Below, in pieces: positions 26,419-35,997 of a stretch of DNA of 64,000 nucleotides. Position numbers and translations under genes: made by a program. This stretch comes from CAYUYV01 sp964522525. GTDB taxonomy: Bacteria; Pseudomonadota; Alphaproteobacteria; JAJFIK01. The DNA lies in the NCBI GenBank assembly GCA_964522525.1, contig CAZFWG010000018.1, positions 1-64,000 on the forward strand, given 5' to 3'. The notes under the pieces were generated by a model. That model searched no databases and was not told the origin of the DNA. It saw only the letters and a list, made by a program, of their open reading frames with translations. Within the stretch, counting starts at the first letter, position 1, and each line of letters starts with the position of its first letter.

Positions 26419-27852
26419 ATGAACAGACATTTCCGACCCACGCGGATTTTTGGCCCCAGCGCTCATCCGCGTCTTTTGACGCGCGTCGGGGCACTTGCGG
26501 GCCTGCCATTGCTTTTCCTGCTGGCCGCCTGCAGCGGGGATGAGAGCCAGAATGTCGACCAATCGGCCGCCCCGGCCGTCTCGGTCGCCAGGCCCGTGGT
26601 GCGGACCATTGTGGAGTTCGACGACTACACGGGCCGCTTCCAGGCGGTGGAATCCGTGGAGATCCGGGCCCGGGTCAGTGGCTATCTGGACGAAGTGAAA
26701 TTCACGCCCGGCGAATTCGTCGAAAAGGACCAGGTCCTCTTTGTCATCGACCAGCGTCCCTTCGAGGCCGCCCGCGATGGTGCGCGGGCGGATGTGGCCT
26801 CGGCGGAGGCCCAGCTCAAGCTGGCGGAGAACGAACTCGCCCGCGCGGAACCGTTGCTCAAGCGCGGCAATCTCTCCCAGAGTGATTTCGATTCCCGCGT
26901 CCAGGAACGCAATGTCGCGGCGGCCAATCTGAAACGGTCCCAGGCCAGTCTGCGCCGTGCGGAGCTTGACTTCGAATTCACCGAAGTGCGCGCGCCTGTC
27001 CGGGGACGGATCAGCCGGGAACGCGTCACCGTCGGCAATCTCGTGACCGGCGGCACCGATGGGGCGACCGTGTTGACCTCCATCGTCTCCCTTGACCCCA
27101 TTCACTTCTATTTCACGGTCAGCGAGCAGGACTATCTCAAATATCTGCGTCTTGCGCGCATGGGCGATCGCCCGAGTGCCCGGGAAGGACGTACGGCCGC
27201 CTGGGTGCGTCTGGCGGATGAGGAGGATTTCAGCCGGCGCGGTCACATCGACTTCGTCGACAACCAGCTCAGCACCAGCACCGGCACCATTTCCGGACGC
27301 GCCGTGTTCGACAATCCGGATCTCCTGCTGACCCCCGGCCTGTTCGGCCGCATTCGCCTGCCGGGAAGCGGCGAATATGAGGCCGTGTTGATCCCGGACG
27401 CGGCGATCGGCAGTGACCAGACGGATAAATTCGTCTTGGTTGTGACGGAGGACGATTCGGTCGAGCGGCGGCCGGTCACCCTCGGCAAGCTTTACAGCGG
27501 CCTGCGGATCATTCGCTCCGGCCTGACGGGCGACGACCGGATCATTGTCGCGGGCCTGCAGCGGGTCCGTCCGGGTTCCCCCGTGACCGTCGAAGAGACC
27601 ACGATCGACTTCACCGAAACGGCCATGGACCTGACCTTCGATCCGCAAGCCGAGCAGGCAAAAGCGACCGGTGAGGCGGTTCCGGCGACGGACCAGGCCG
27701 GCGCAGACTCAGGGGAGGCCGAGACGGGCGAAGGCGAGGCCGTTGCCGAGATCGCCGCCGAAGCCGAGGCGGCCGTGCCGCCCGCGGCCCAAGCGAGCGA
27801 AGCGACCCAGACCCCGACACAGCCGGACGAGGAAACGGAGGACACGCCATGA
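26419..27852 (+). CDS. RND efflux periplasmic adaptor lipoprotein (AcrA/MexA family)
   Basis: 477 residues from ATG 26419, with GGGG about 7 bases upstream. A membrane-fusion protein that joins an RND pump to an outer-membrane channel. Lipoprotein signal LPLLFLLAAC; lipoyl/barrel-sandwich halves (EIRARVSGYLDEVKFTPG and EFTEVRAPVRGRISRE) flank an alpha-hairpin (ADVASAEAQLKLAENELARA, LKRGNLSQSDFDSRV); then beta-barrel (SLDPIHFYFTVSEQDYL) and membrane-proximal domains. An unusual ~85-residue acidic Ala/Glu/Thr/Pro-rich tail follows residue ~395. Its stop overlaps the pump start (ATGA). No TolC-like outer-membrane gene is present nearby. Confidence 0.95.
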   Translation: MNRHFRPTRIFGPSAHPRLLTRVGALAGLPLLFLLAACSGDESQNVDQSAAPAVSVARPVVRTIVEFDDYTGRFQAVESVEIRARVSGYLDEVKFTPGEFVEKDQVLFVIDQRPFEAARDGARADVASAEAQLKLAENELARAEPLLKRGNLSQSDFDSRVQERNVAAANLKRSQASLRRAELDFEFTEVRAPVRGRISRERVTVGNLVTGGTDGATVLTSIVSLDPIHFYFTVSEQDYLKYLRLARMGDRPSAREGRTAAWVRLADEEDFSRRGHIDFVDNQLSTSTGTISGRAVFDNPDLLLTPGLFGRIRLPGSGEYEAVLIPDAAIGSDQTDKFVLVVTEDDSVERRPVTLGKLYSGLRIIRSGLTGDDRIIVAGLQRVRPGSPVTVEETTIDFTETAMDLTFDPQAEQAKATGEAVPATDQAGADSGEAETGEGEAVAEIAAEAEAAVPPAAQASEATQTPTQPDEETEDTP

Positions 27853-30800
27853 GGGGTGCCCATTTTTTCGTCGACCGGCCGATCTTCGCCGCGGTGATGT
27901 CGATCCTGATCCTGCTCATTGGCGGGATCGCCTTTTCGGCCTTGCCCGTCACTCAGTATCCGGAAATCGCCCCGCCCACGATCCAGGTCAGCGCGACCTA
28001 TCCCGGCGCCAATGCCCAGACCATCGCCCAGACCGTCGCCACGCCCCTTGAGCAGGAAATCAATGGCGTGGAGGACATGCTTTACATGCTGTCCCAGTCG
28101 ACGAATGACGGGCGCATGACCCTGACGATCACCTTCAAGCTTGGCACCAATCTCGATGATGCCCAGGTGCTCGTCCAAAACCGCGTCGCCCGCGCCGAGC
28201 CCCGCCTGCCGGAAGAAGTGCGCCGCCTGGGGGTCACCACGCGTAAGAACTCCCCGGACCTGATGATGGTGGTCCATCTTCTGTCGCCGGACAAAACCTA
28301 TGATCAGCTCTATATCGCGAACTATGTGAATTTTCAGATCCGCGACCCCCTCGCCCGCATCGATGGCGTCGGCGAGATCCGCATTTTCGGCGGCAGTGAA
28401 TATGCCATGCGGGTGTGGATGGATCCGGACAAGCTTTCTTCCCTGGAGCTGACGGCCGGCGACGTGGTCGAGGCCTTGCGGTCCCAGAATGTGCAGATCG
28501 CGTCGGGAACCATCGGCGCCGAACCCACGGCAAACCCGATCGCCTTTTCAACGCCGGTCCAGACCCTGGGACGCCTCACGGATCCGGAAGAGTTCGAGAA
28601 CATCATCGTGGTGCATGGTGACGACGGCCAGGTCGTGCGGGTGCGCGACGTGGCGCGGGTGGAACTCGGCGCCCAGGACTACGTCACGCGATCCTATCTG
28701 GGGGCGGACAATGCAGTGGCCATGCCGATCTTCCAACGCCCCGGCTCCAACGCGCTCGCGACCGCCGATGAGATCATCGCCACCATGGATGATCTGGCCC
28801 GTGACTTTCCCGAAGGGCTCGAATATCGGGTGGTGTACAATCCAACGGCTTTCGTTGGTGAATCGATCAGCGAGGTGTACAAGACCATTTTCGAGGCCGT
28901 CCTTCTGGTCGTCCTGGTCGTCTTCGTTTTCCTGCAATCGCTCCGGGCCTCGATCATCCCGATCCTGGCCATTCCCATTTCCCTGGTAGGCACTTTCGCC
29001 GTGATGGCGGCCCTGGGCTTTTCCCTCAACAACCTGACCCTGTTCGGGCTCGTCCTGGCGATCGGCATCGTGGTCGACGACGCGATCGTCGTGATCGAGA
29101 ATGTGGAGCGCAATCTGCGCGAGGGGCTTTCGCCCCGGGAAGCGGCCCACAAGACCATGGACGAGGTCGGCGGCGCCCTGGTCTCGATCGCCCTGGTGCT
29201 GGCCGCCGTGTTCGTGCCGGCCGCGTTTCTGGAAGGCATCACCGGCCAGTTCTATCGCCAGTTCGCACTCACCATCGCCGTGGCGACGCTGATCTCCGCC
29301 TTCGTGTCCCTGACCTTGAGCCCCGCGCTCGCCGCCTTGCTCCTGAAGCCCCATGATCCGGAGGCCAAGCCCGCGCCCTGGCAGCGTCCCCTCAACGCGT
29401 TTTTCGGCGCCTTCAATCGGGGTTTCACGGCGGCGGAAAACGCCTATGGCAGTCTGGTCAGTCGATTGATCCGTGTGGGTGGCATCGCCCTGGTGATCTA
29501 TGCCGGTTTGATCATTCTCACCGGCGTGCAGTTTCAGCGCACGCCCACGGGCTTCATTCCGGCCCAGGATCAAGGCTATTTCATCGTCGTCATGCGTCTG
29601 CCCCCCGGCGCCTCGCTTGCCCGCACCGACGCGGTGGTGCGGGAGGCCGTGACCATCATCGAGGACATCGAGGGGGTCTCCAATGCGGTGGCCTTTGCCG
29701 GTTTCGACGGCGCCAACGGCACCAACGCGACCAATACCGCCACCATCTTCACGCCCCTTGAGACCTTCGAGGAACGCTCCCACCACGGACTGAGCTATGA
29801 CGGCATCCTCGGCACCATGCGCCAGCGCCTGTCGGGCATTAAGGAAGCCTTCATCGCCGTCATTCCGCCGCCACCTGTCCGGGGCATCGGCAGTGCCGGG
29901 GGCTTCAAGATGATGGTCGAGGACCGGCGCGGATTGGGCCCCCAGGCCTTGAAAGAGGCAACCTTTGCCCTGGCGGGCGCCGCGAATGAAGATCCCACCC
30001 TGCGCAGCGTGTTCACCTTTTTTGAGACGGACACGCCCCAGCTCTATCTCGACATCGACCGCACCCGGGCCGAGATGCTGGGGGTGCCGGCCCAAAGGGT
30101 CTTCGAGGCTCTGGAAGTCTATCTGGGTTCCGCCTTCATCAATGACTTCAACTTTCAGGGCCGCACCTTCCGCGTGACCGCCCAGGCCGACGATGCCTAT
30201 CGCAACTCACCGGACGATGTGCTCCGCCTGCGGACACGCAACGACCGGGGCGATACGGTGCCGCTCGGATCCGTGGCCTCCTTCCGGGAGATCACCGGAC
30301 CGTCCCGCGTGCCGCGCTACAATCTCTATCCGTCGGCGGCGATCATCGGCGATACGGCGCCGGGCTACAGTTCCGGCGAGGCCCTGTCGCGCATGGAAGC
30401 CCTTGCGGATCAGATCCTGCCCTCGGGCATCCGGTTCGAATGGACGGAACTGGCCTATCAGCAGCAACAGCAGGGCAATACTGCGCTCATCGTGTTCGGG
30501 CTGTCTGTCGTCTTCGTGTTTCTCGTTCTGGCGGCCCAATATGAGAGCTGGACCCTGCCTTTCGCCGTCATCCTGATCGTGCCCATGTGCCTGTTGAGTG
30601 CCGTGGGCGGGGTCGGTCTTCGGGGCATGGACAACAACATCCTGACCCAGGTGGGCTTCATTGTGCTGATCGGTTTGGCGAGCAAGAACGCGATCCTGAT
30701 CGTCGAATTCGCAAAAGCCCGGGAAAAGGACTGTACGGATCGTTTCCGGGCCGCGATCGAAGCGGCGCGCATGCGCCTGCGTCCCATTCTGATGACCTCC

Positions 30801-31058
30801 TTCGCCTTCATCCTGGGCGTCGTGCCCCTGGTCATCGCGTCGGGCGCCGGTGCGGAAATGCGCCAGGCCCTGGGAACGGCGGTCTTTTTCGGCATGATCG
30901 GCGTGACGGTCTTCGGTCTTCTGTTCACGCCCATTTTCTATGTCCTGATCCGTGGTATTTTCTGCCATTCCCTGGATCGGCGTTTCGTCTTTTCCTGGAA
31001 TTTCGTGGGAGGACGGAATGGCAACGGAAACACGCCAAAGGCGGAGGCAAACGGATGA
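27849..31058 (+). CDS. RND multidrug efflux pump, inner-membrane subunit (AcrB/MexB, HAE1 family)
   Basis: 1069 residues, normal for the family. Proton-driven trimeric exporter. N terminus FFVDRPIFAAVMSILILLIGG, family motif PVTQYPEIAPPTIQVSATYPGA, and the proton-relay pair Asp410-Asp411 in TM4 (IGIVVDDAIVVIENVERN). Large porter domains follow TM1 and TM7; the C-terminal helices (TQVGFIVLIGLASKNAILIVEF, RLRPILMTSFAFILGVVPLV) are typical HAE1. Coupled by 4-bp overlaps both to the adaptor upstream and to the M23 peptidase downstream. Substrates cannot be read from sequence. Confidence 0.97.
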   Translation: MRGAHFFVDRPIFAAVMSILILLIGGIAFSALPVTQYPEIAPPTIQVSATYPGANAQTIAQTVATPLEQEINGVEDMLYMLSQSTNDGRMTLTITFKLGTNLDDAQVLVQNRVARAEPRLPEEVRRLGVTTRKNSPDLMMVVHLLSPDKTYDQLYIANYVNFQIRDPLARIDGVGEIRIFGGSEYAMRVWMDPDKLSSLELTAGDVVEALRSQNVQIASGTIGAEPTANPIAFSTPVQTLGRLTDPEEFENIIVVHGDDGQVVRVRDVARVELGAQDYVTRSYLGADNAVAMPIFQRPGSNALATADEIIATMDDLARDFPEGLEYRVVYNPTAFVGESISEVYKTIFEAVLLVVLVVFVFLQSLRASIIPILAIPISLVGTFAVMAALGFSLNNLTLFGLVLAIGIVVDDAIVVIENVERNLREGLSPREAAHKTMDEVGGALVSIALVLAAVFVPAAFLEGITGQFYRQFALTIAVATLISAFVSLTLSPALAALLLKPHDPEAKPAPWQRPLNAFFGAFNRGFTAAENAYGSLVSRLIRVGGIALVIYAGLIILTGVQFQRTPTGFIPAQDQGYFIVVMRLPPGASLARTDAVVREAVTIIEDIEGVSNAVAFAGFDGANGTNATNTATIFTPLETFEERSHHGLSYDGILGTMRQRLSGIKEAFIAVIPPPPVRGIGSAGGFKMMVEDRRGLGPQALKEATFALAGAANEDPTLRSVFTFFETDTPQLYLDIDRTRAEMLGVPAQRVFEALEVYLGSAFINDFNFQGRTFRVTAQADDAYRNSPDDVLRLRTRNDRGDTVPLGSVASFREITGPSRVPRYNLYPSAAIIGDTAPGYSSGEALSRMEALADQILPSGIRFEWTELAYQQQQQGNTALIVFGLSVVFVFLVLAAQYESWTLPFAVILIVPMCLLSAVGGVGLRGMDNNILTQVGFIVLIGLASKNAILIVEFAKAREKDCTDRFRAAIEAARMRLRPILMTSFAFILGVVPLVIASGAGAEMRQALGTAVFFGMIGVTVFGLLFTPIFYVLIRGIFCHSLDRRFVFSWNFVGGRNGNGNTPKAEANG

Positions 31059-31962
31059 CCAAGACATGCGAAGCGGGGCGGACCGTCCTGTCCTGGAGCC
31101 GTGCCGTCTGGATCGGGGTTGGCTTAATGGGTTTCGCCATCCACAGCCTTCCGGCCCAGGCCGTTGAGCTTGCTTTTCCGCTCGCCTGTACCCCCGACCG
31201 GGATTGCGTGATCCAGAACTACGTCCATGTGGGCGGTGATGCGGCCCTGGACTATCGCTGCGGGCCCCGTAGCTATGACACCCATAAGGGTACGGATTTT
31301 CGCATTCTTGACCGCGCCACCATGGCGAAGGGCGTGCCTGTCCTGGCGGCGGCCGGCGGCACCGTCGAGGGCACCCGGGACGGGGTTGAGGATGTGGATA
31401 TCCGCACCATCGACCGTTCGACCATCAAGGGGCGGGAATGCGGCAATGGCGTCGTCATCGATCATGGGAACGGCTGGTCGACGCAGTATTGCCATTTGAA
31501 GAAAGGCAGCGTTGCCGTGCGCCAGGGCCAGGACGTGAAAACCGGCGCCCATCTGGGTCTTGTCGGTCTGTCCGGCAACACCGCGTTCCCCCATCTGCAC
31601 CTTGTGGTGCGCAAGGGCGACACGGTCATCGATCCGTTCACGGCCAAACCGCAATCGGCGGCCTGCGCGACCGAAGCGCCGACCAATGATCTGTGGCGGG
31701 ATGATGTCTCCCTGCCCTATCACTCGGCCCAGATTTTCGCCAGCGGATTTGCCGCCGATACGCCGTCTCTTGGCGGCATCAATCAGGATACCCGCTCCCA
31801 GGAACAGATTTCGTCGGCGAGTCCGACCCTTTTTCTCTGGACCCGGGTTCTCGGCCTTCAGCCCCGCCATACCCTCCACCTTGAAGTCACCGGGCCGGAC
31901 GGCGCGCGCGTGCTGGAAAGCACGGTCGATCCGGTCGACCGGCCCAAGGCCCAATGGGTGAG
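31055..31962 (+). CDS. M23-family metallopeptidase (LytM/peptidoglycan endopeptidase-like), 3' end lost in the assembly gap
   Basis: 302 residues are visible before the N-run; start ATG 31055 overlaps the pump stop (ATGA). A signal peptide (VWIGVGLMGFAIHSLPAQA) indicates periplasmic location. The M23 fold shows the zinc ligands His77 and Asp81 (YDTHKGTDF) and the HLH motif in TAFPHLHLV; GNGVVIDHGNGWSTQYCHL is the usual beta-sheet segment. All expected metal-binding residues are present, so it should be an active peptidase, in contrast to LytM activators. A further ~90-residue C-terminal region of unknown type begins at SLPYHSAQIF and is cut. A peptidase coupled to an RND pump is unusual. Confidence 0.9.
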
Positions 31963-32062
31963 NNNNNNNNNNNNNNNNNNNNNNNNNNNNNNNNNNNNNN
32001 NNNNNNNNNNNNNNNNNNNNNNNNNNNNNNNNNNNNNNNNNNNNNNNNNNNNNNNNNNNNNN
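31963..32062. other. Assembly gap (100 N)
   Basis: Exactly 100 unknown bases, the conventional placeholder for a scaffold gap of unknown length. It truncates the M23 peptidase gene on the left and the AbgT gene on the right, both at their 3' ends. Additional genes could be missing here, and long frames crossing it are meaningless. Confidence 0.99.
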
Positions 32063-33568
32063 GGGCAGATTGAGCATGGCCCAGATCAGGGTCATCAGAC
32101 TGCCCATGCCAAGGAACCAGAGGCCATAGGGAATCATGGTCGCCATCAGCGATCCCAAGCCAAAATCCGCGCGCCATCGCTGACAGAAGGTCAGCACCAG
32201 TGGGAAATACACCATGAGCGGGGTCACGATATTGGTGGCCGAATCGCCTACGCGATAGGCCGCCGTGGTCATTTCCGGACTGATCGACAACAACATCAGC
32301 ATGGGCACGAGAATTGGCGCCAGAAACGCCCATTTGGCCGAGGCCGAGCCGACGAACAAATTGACGCCGGCGCCGAGGAAAATAATCATGACCAGGAGCA
32401 AAGGTGCCGGTAGGCCACTGGCCTTGAGGACCTGGGCGCCGTTGACCGCCATGATGATCCCCAGATTGGACCAGTTGAAGAAGGCCACGAAATGGGCCGC
32501 CACGAAGGCGAGCACGATGTAATAGCTCATATCCGCCATGGCATCGGACATCATGGCGATCACGTCCCGGTGGTTCTTGATGGTCTTGGCGCAAGCCCCG
32601 AAGGCGATGGAGGCTACCAGGAAGACGACAAAGAAATAGGCGACGAGCGATTCATAGAAAGGGCGCAGCTGATAGGCGGGTTCGACCGTCGTATCCCGCA
32701 ACGGCGCATCGGGCCCGAAACCCAGATATGCCCAGAGCCCGGTGATCACCAGGACGGCAATACCGGCGAGACGCAGGCCCACCTGTTCCCCTTCGGTCAA
32801 CTCGCCCTCATGTTCCGCCACCTCCGCCATGCCCACGCGGGACTGCCAGGGGCCAAGGCGCGGTTCGATGAAACGATCCGTCACGAACCAGATGATCGGT
32901 ATGTAGAGGATCAGCATCACGGCCATGAACCACCAGTTGCCGGCGATGTTCGCGGCCCAGGCCTGATCGAGGATCTGGGCCCCCTCTTCCGTGATGCCGA
33001 AGAGGAGCGCATCGAGCTGACCCGGCAGGAGATTGGCGGTGAAGCCGCCGGACACGCCGGCGAAGGCCGTTGCAATGCCCGCGATGGGGTGACGCCCCGC
33101 GCCCGCATAGATGACGCCGGCGAGCGGGATCAGCACCACATAGGCCGCATCCGCGGCCAGATTGCCCATCATCGCGATGAAAGCGACGGTCGGTGTCAGG
33201 AGAAACTGGGGCGCGCGGCGGACGCCCGCCCGCATGGCCGCGCCAAACAGACCGGCGCGCTCGGCGACCCCGGCCCCCAACATCACAACGAGAACAAGGC
33301 CCAACGGGCGGAAGCCCGTGAGCGTATCCGCCATGTCGACGAGAAAATGGCGGATCTGCTCACCCGACAGAAGGTTCTTCGCCTCAATGACTTCGTTGGT
33401 GACCGGATTGACGGCGGAAACGCCAACGGAGGCGGCCAGCGCGCTGACCACGACGACAATCAACATGAGCCAGGCGAAAATCAGCACCGGATCGGGCAAC
33501 GCGTTGCCCGTCCGCTCGATCCAGCCGAGGACGCCCTTCAACTCACTCGATGTCTCACTCTGGGCCAT
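32063..33568 (-). CDS. AbgT-family transporter (p-aminobenzoyl-glutamate / antimetabolite transporter), C-terminal end missing
   Basis: 502 residues visible from ATG 33568 (GGGAA ribosome site upstream); E. coli AbgT has 508, so only the last few residues are lost in the gap. Polytopic inner-membrane protein with about 11-12 helices. Family motifs: GWIERTGNALPDPVLIF near the start, GAGVAERAGLF, AANIAGNWWFM, FFNWSNLGIIMAVNGA, GSASAKWAFLAPI and RVGDSATNIVTPLMVYFP. AbgT/MtrF-type proteins import p-aminobenzoyl-glutamate or export p-aminobenzoate and sulfonamides; with folP in the window a folate link is possible but not shown. Confidence 0.93.
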
Positions 33569-33832
33569 ATCGCTTCCCTGTCCTGCGCCATTGCCGCCCC
33601 CTCTCGTCACCGGGCGGGACGGCCCAGGCCCGGTCCGGCAAGCTTGGGCGCGTTGGCGTCCATCGGTCAAGGGGCGGGCCCGCACCCAACCCTAACGTTC
33701 GCCTACGGATCATCATCTACGACAATAGAAGGCGGGCTCTTCACCCAGCAGATCACGATCGCGCGTAACCAGCACCGCCTGGCGGGAGGTGGGATTATTG
33801 CTTGATCCTGGATAAAGACACGGTTGGGTGCA

Positions 33833-34447
33833 TCACGCCAACTCCCGCAACCCTGCCCTGATCAAGCTTTGAAGATCCCGAGCGCTCTCGGTTTCCCCGA
33901 GTTCCTGTTCCGCTGCGGCCACGGCGCGGGCCGCATCGGCTTCGCCATAGCCCAGATTGACGAGAGCCGAGACCGCGTCCCGGGAGGGTGACGCCGGTCC
34001 CGGCGTCGGCGTGGATCGATCGGAGCCCAAACCCACTGGAGGCGCGGGCGCCTTGTCCTTCAATTCGGTGGCGAGGCGCTTGGCAAGCTTGGGGCCCACC
34101 CCTTGCGCGCGGGCGAAAGCGGTGTGGTCGCCTTGGGCCACGGCAACGCTCAGGTCCTCGTCACTCAGCACACTGAGAAGGGCGAGCGCGACCCGCGCAC
34201 CCACCCCCTGCACGCTCTGGAGCAGGCGAAACCACTCCCGCTCCCTTGCGTCCGAAAAACCATAGAGGCGGATCAGATCTTCCCGCAGCACCGTCTCGAT
34301 GACGAGGGTCACGGCCTCATCGGGCGTGACGGACAGGTGGGCCAGCAGTCGCGAGGGACAATGGACCTCATAGCCCACGCCCTGGACATCGATCAGCACA
34401 CGATCGGCGGCGGTCTCGGCGATCTGTCCGCGCAGCCGCCCGATCAT
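33833..34447 (-). CDS. ruvA: Holliday junction branch-migration protein RuvA
   Basis: 204 residues. Tetramer that binds the four-way junction and loads RuvB. N-terminal OB domain (MIGRLRGQIAETAADRVLIDVQGVGYEV), two helix-hairpin-helix motifs (LLQSVQGVGARVALALLSVL and FARAQGVGPKLAKRLATEL), a Pro-rich linker, and the C-terminal RuvB-binding helices (DAVSALVNLGYGEADAARAV). Its start overlaps the ruvC stop (ATGA). The 264 bp between ruvA and the AbgT start hold nothing I can name. Confidence 0.97.
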   Translation of the reverse strand: MIGRLRGQIAETAADRVLIDVQGVGYEVHCPSRLLAHLSVTPDEAVTLVIETVLREDLIRLYGFSDAREREWFRLLQSVQGVGARVALALLSVLSDEDLSVAVAQGDHTAFARAQGVGPKLAKRLATELKDKAPAPPVGLGSDRSTPTPGPASPSRDAVSALVNLGYGEADAARAVAAAEQELGETESARDLQSLIRAGLRELA

Positions 34448-34965
34448 GACGCGCCTCCCCGGGCGAGCGCCGCGGCGATCCGGTCCTGACCGCTCCCCTG
34501 ATGGGCATGGGTGATGGCCACGGCGAGCGCATCGGCCGCATCCGCCGATGTCACGTCACAGCCGCGCAAAAGCATTCGTACCATGAGAATGACCTGATCC
34601 TTGTCCGCATGCCCCACCCCCACGACCGTCTTCTTGACGTGATTGGGGGCATATTCATGGACCGGCAGACCGGCCTGGGCGGGGACCAGCAGGGCAATGG
34701 CCCGGGCCTGGCCCAGTTTCAAGGTGGCGCCCGCATCCCGGTTGACGAAGGTCTGCTCGACGGCGGCTTCCGAAGGACCATGGGCGTCGAGAACCGCACT
34801 CAGGCCCTCATGGAGGGCCACGAGGCGCAAGGCCAGCGGCAGGGCATCATCGGACGTGACCACGCCATGGGCCAGACCCGTCAATCGGCTGCCACGCATC
34901 TCCACAATGCCCCACCCCGTGCGACGCAGGCCCGGATCAATGCCGATGATACGCCGGACATTCAC
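34444..34965 (-). CDS. ruvC: Crossover junction endodeoxyribonuclease RuvC
   Basis: 173 residues. Resolves Holliday junctions by symmetric nicking. RNase-H-like fold with the acidic active site: Asp10 (IGIDPGLRRTGWG), Glu (EAAVEQTFVN), and the C-terminal acidic pair region (TSADAADALAVAITHAH). The motif NHVKKTVVGVGHADKDQV is typical. Overlaps ruvA and yebC by 4 bp on each side, so yebC-ruvC-ruvA is one transcript. Confidence 0.97.
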   Translation of the reverse strand: MNVRRIIGIDPGLRRTGWGIVEMRGSRLTGLAHGVVTSDDALPLALRLVALHEGLSAVLDAHGPSEAAVEQTFVNRDAGATLKLGQARAIALLVPAQAGLPVHEYAPNHVKKTVVGVGHADKDQVILMVRMLLRGCDVTSADAADALAVAITHAHQGSGQDRIAAALARGGAS

Positions 34966-35708
34966 GCGGTCAGGGTCTCCAGGGTTTCCTCGGACATCTC
35001 GAAATTGGCATAGACGTTCTGGACGTCGTCGCTGTCATCCAGGGAGTTGAGGAGCTTCATCAGGGTCGACGCCTGATCGCCGGAGATCTCGATGGTGTTT
35101 TGGGGCTTCCAGATGATCCGCGCGCTGGAGGCTTCGCCGAGCTTTTCCTCAAGGGCGAGCCGGACATCGGCGAAAGCGTCATCGGCACAAATGAACTCAT
35201 GACTCTCCCCTTCGGAGATGCATTCATCCGCACCCACCTCGATCGCCACTTCAAGCATGGCGTCGGCGTCGCCGGCAGCCGCCGGATAGACGATGCTGCC
35301 GACCCGGTCGAACATGAAACTGACACTGCCGCTTTCGCCGAGATTGCCGCCATTCTTGGAAAAGGCCGTGCGCACTTCGCTGGCGGTGCGGTTGCGATTG
35401 TCCGTCAGCGCTTCCACGATGACGCCGATCCCGCCGGGGCCGAACCCCTCGTAGCGGATCTCCTCATAGTTCTCGGCGTCGTTGCCCTGGGCCTTTTTGA
35501 TGGCCCGTTCGATATTATCCTTGGGCATGGAATTCGAGCGGGCATTCTGGATCGCGAGCCGGAGGCGCGGATTACCCTCCGGATCCGGACCACCCATCTT
35601 CGCCGCGACCGTGACTTCCTTGGCCAACTTCGAAAAGAGCTTGGAGCGTTTCGCATCCTGAGCCCCCTTGCGGTACATGATGTTCTTAAACTGTGAATGT
35701 CCCGCCAT
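34962..35708 (-). CDS. yebC: YebC/PmpR family protein (translation-associated or transcriptional regulator)
   Basis: 248 residues, standard length. MAGHSQFKNIMYRKGAQDAKRSKLFSKL at the N terminus (MAGHSQFKNI plus the KGAQDAKRSKLF segment) and GGPDPEGNPRLRLAIQNAR define the family. These were described as DNA-binding regulators; more recent work on homologues points to relief of ribosome pausing at proline-rich stretches, which would suit the proline-rich TolA encoded nearby. Cytosolic. First gene of yebC-ruvC-ruvA, the usual order. Confidence 0.97.
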   Translation of the reverse strand: MAGHSQFKNIMYRKGAQDAKRSKLFSKLAKEVTVAAKMGGPDPEGNPRLRLAIQNARSNSMPKDNIERAIKKAQGNDAENYEEIRYEGFGPGGIGVIVEALTDNRNRTASEVRTAFSKNGGNLGESGSVSFMFDRVGSIVYPAAAGDADAMLEVAIEVGADECISEGESHEFICADDAFADVRLALEEKLGEASSARIIWKPQNTIEISGDQASTLMKLLNSLDDSDDVQNVYANFEMSEETLETLTA

Positions 35709-35867
35709 CTCCGATCACCATTCTTGAAAACACATCTAGGAAGACATAGCCGAAGCGGTCATGCGGGCTCAAGAGTGGGATCGATCCCGCTCCAGTGGAG
35801 GCCCTCCCCCATACACCCGTTAACGCGCCGGAAAGCACACATCACGAAAATAGACCTTGGGATTAGA

Positions 35868-35932
35868 GCTGCCCACACCCAATCACGCGCCAGCCCGAGG
35901 GCCGCGTGATGCGGTCCCCGGATTTGGGCAGC
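35868..35932 (+). repeat. Nested inverted repeat (possible structured leader) upstream of the chemoreceptor gene
   Basis: Outer 7-bp arms GCTGCCC/GGGCAGC (35868-35874, 35926-35932) enclose perfect 8-bp arms ATCACGCG/CGCGTGAT (35882-35889, 35903-35910) around a 13-base loop. It lies in the 289-bp yebC / MCP divergent intergenic space, 65 bases before ATG 35998. It may be an mRNA leader structure or an operator; sequence alone does not decide. Confidence 0.5.
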
Positions 35933-35997
35933 GCACATCGCTATGGGCATCGCGGTGGCGGACCTCGATACCGGCGCCAGTTCAGGGTTTGGCACGC

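Noticed and set aside
30587..32413. A 608-codon plus-strand frame and an 853-codon minus-strand frame (31124-33685) crossing the N-run
   Set aside because: The gap length is a placeholder, so any frame continuing through it is meaningless. The real genes are the M23 peptidase up to 31962 and AbgT from 32063.
35857..35997. Longer start for the MCP-like protein
   Set aside because: It would translate the nested hairpin region with low-complexity sequence; ATG 35998 is closer to the first recognisable domain. The point is not fully settled.
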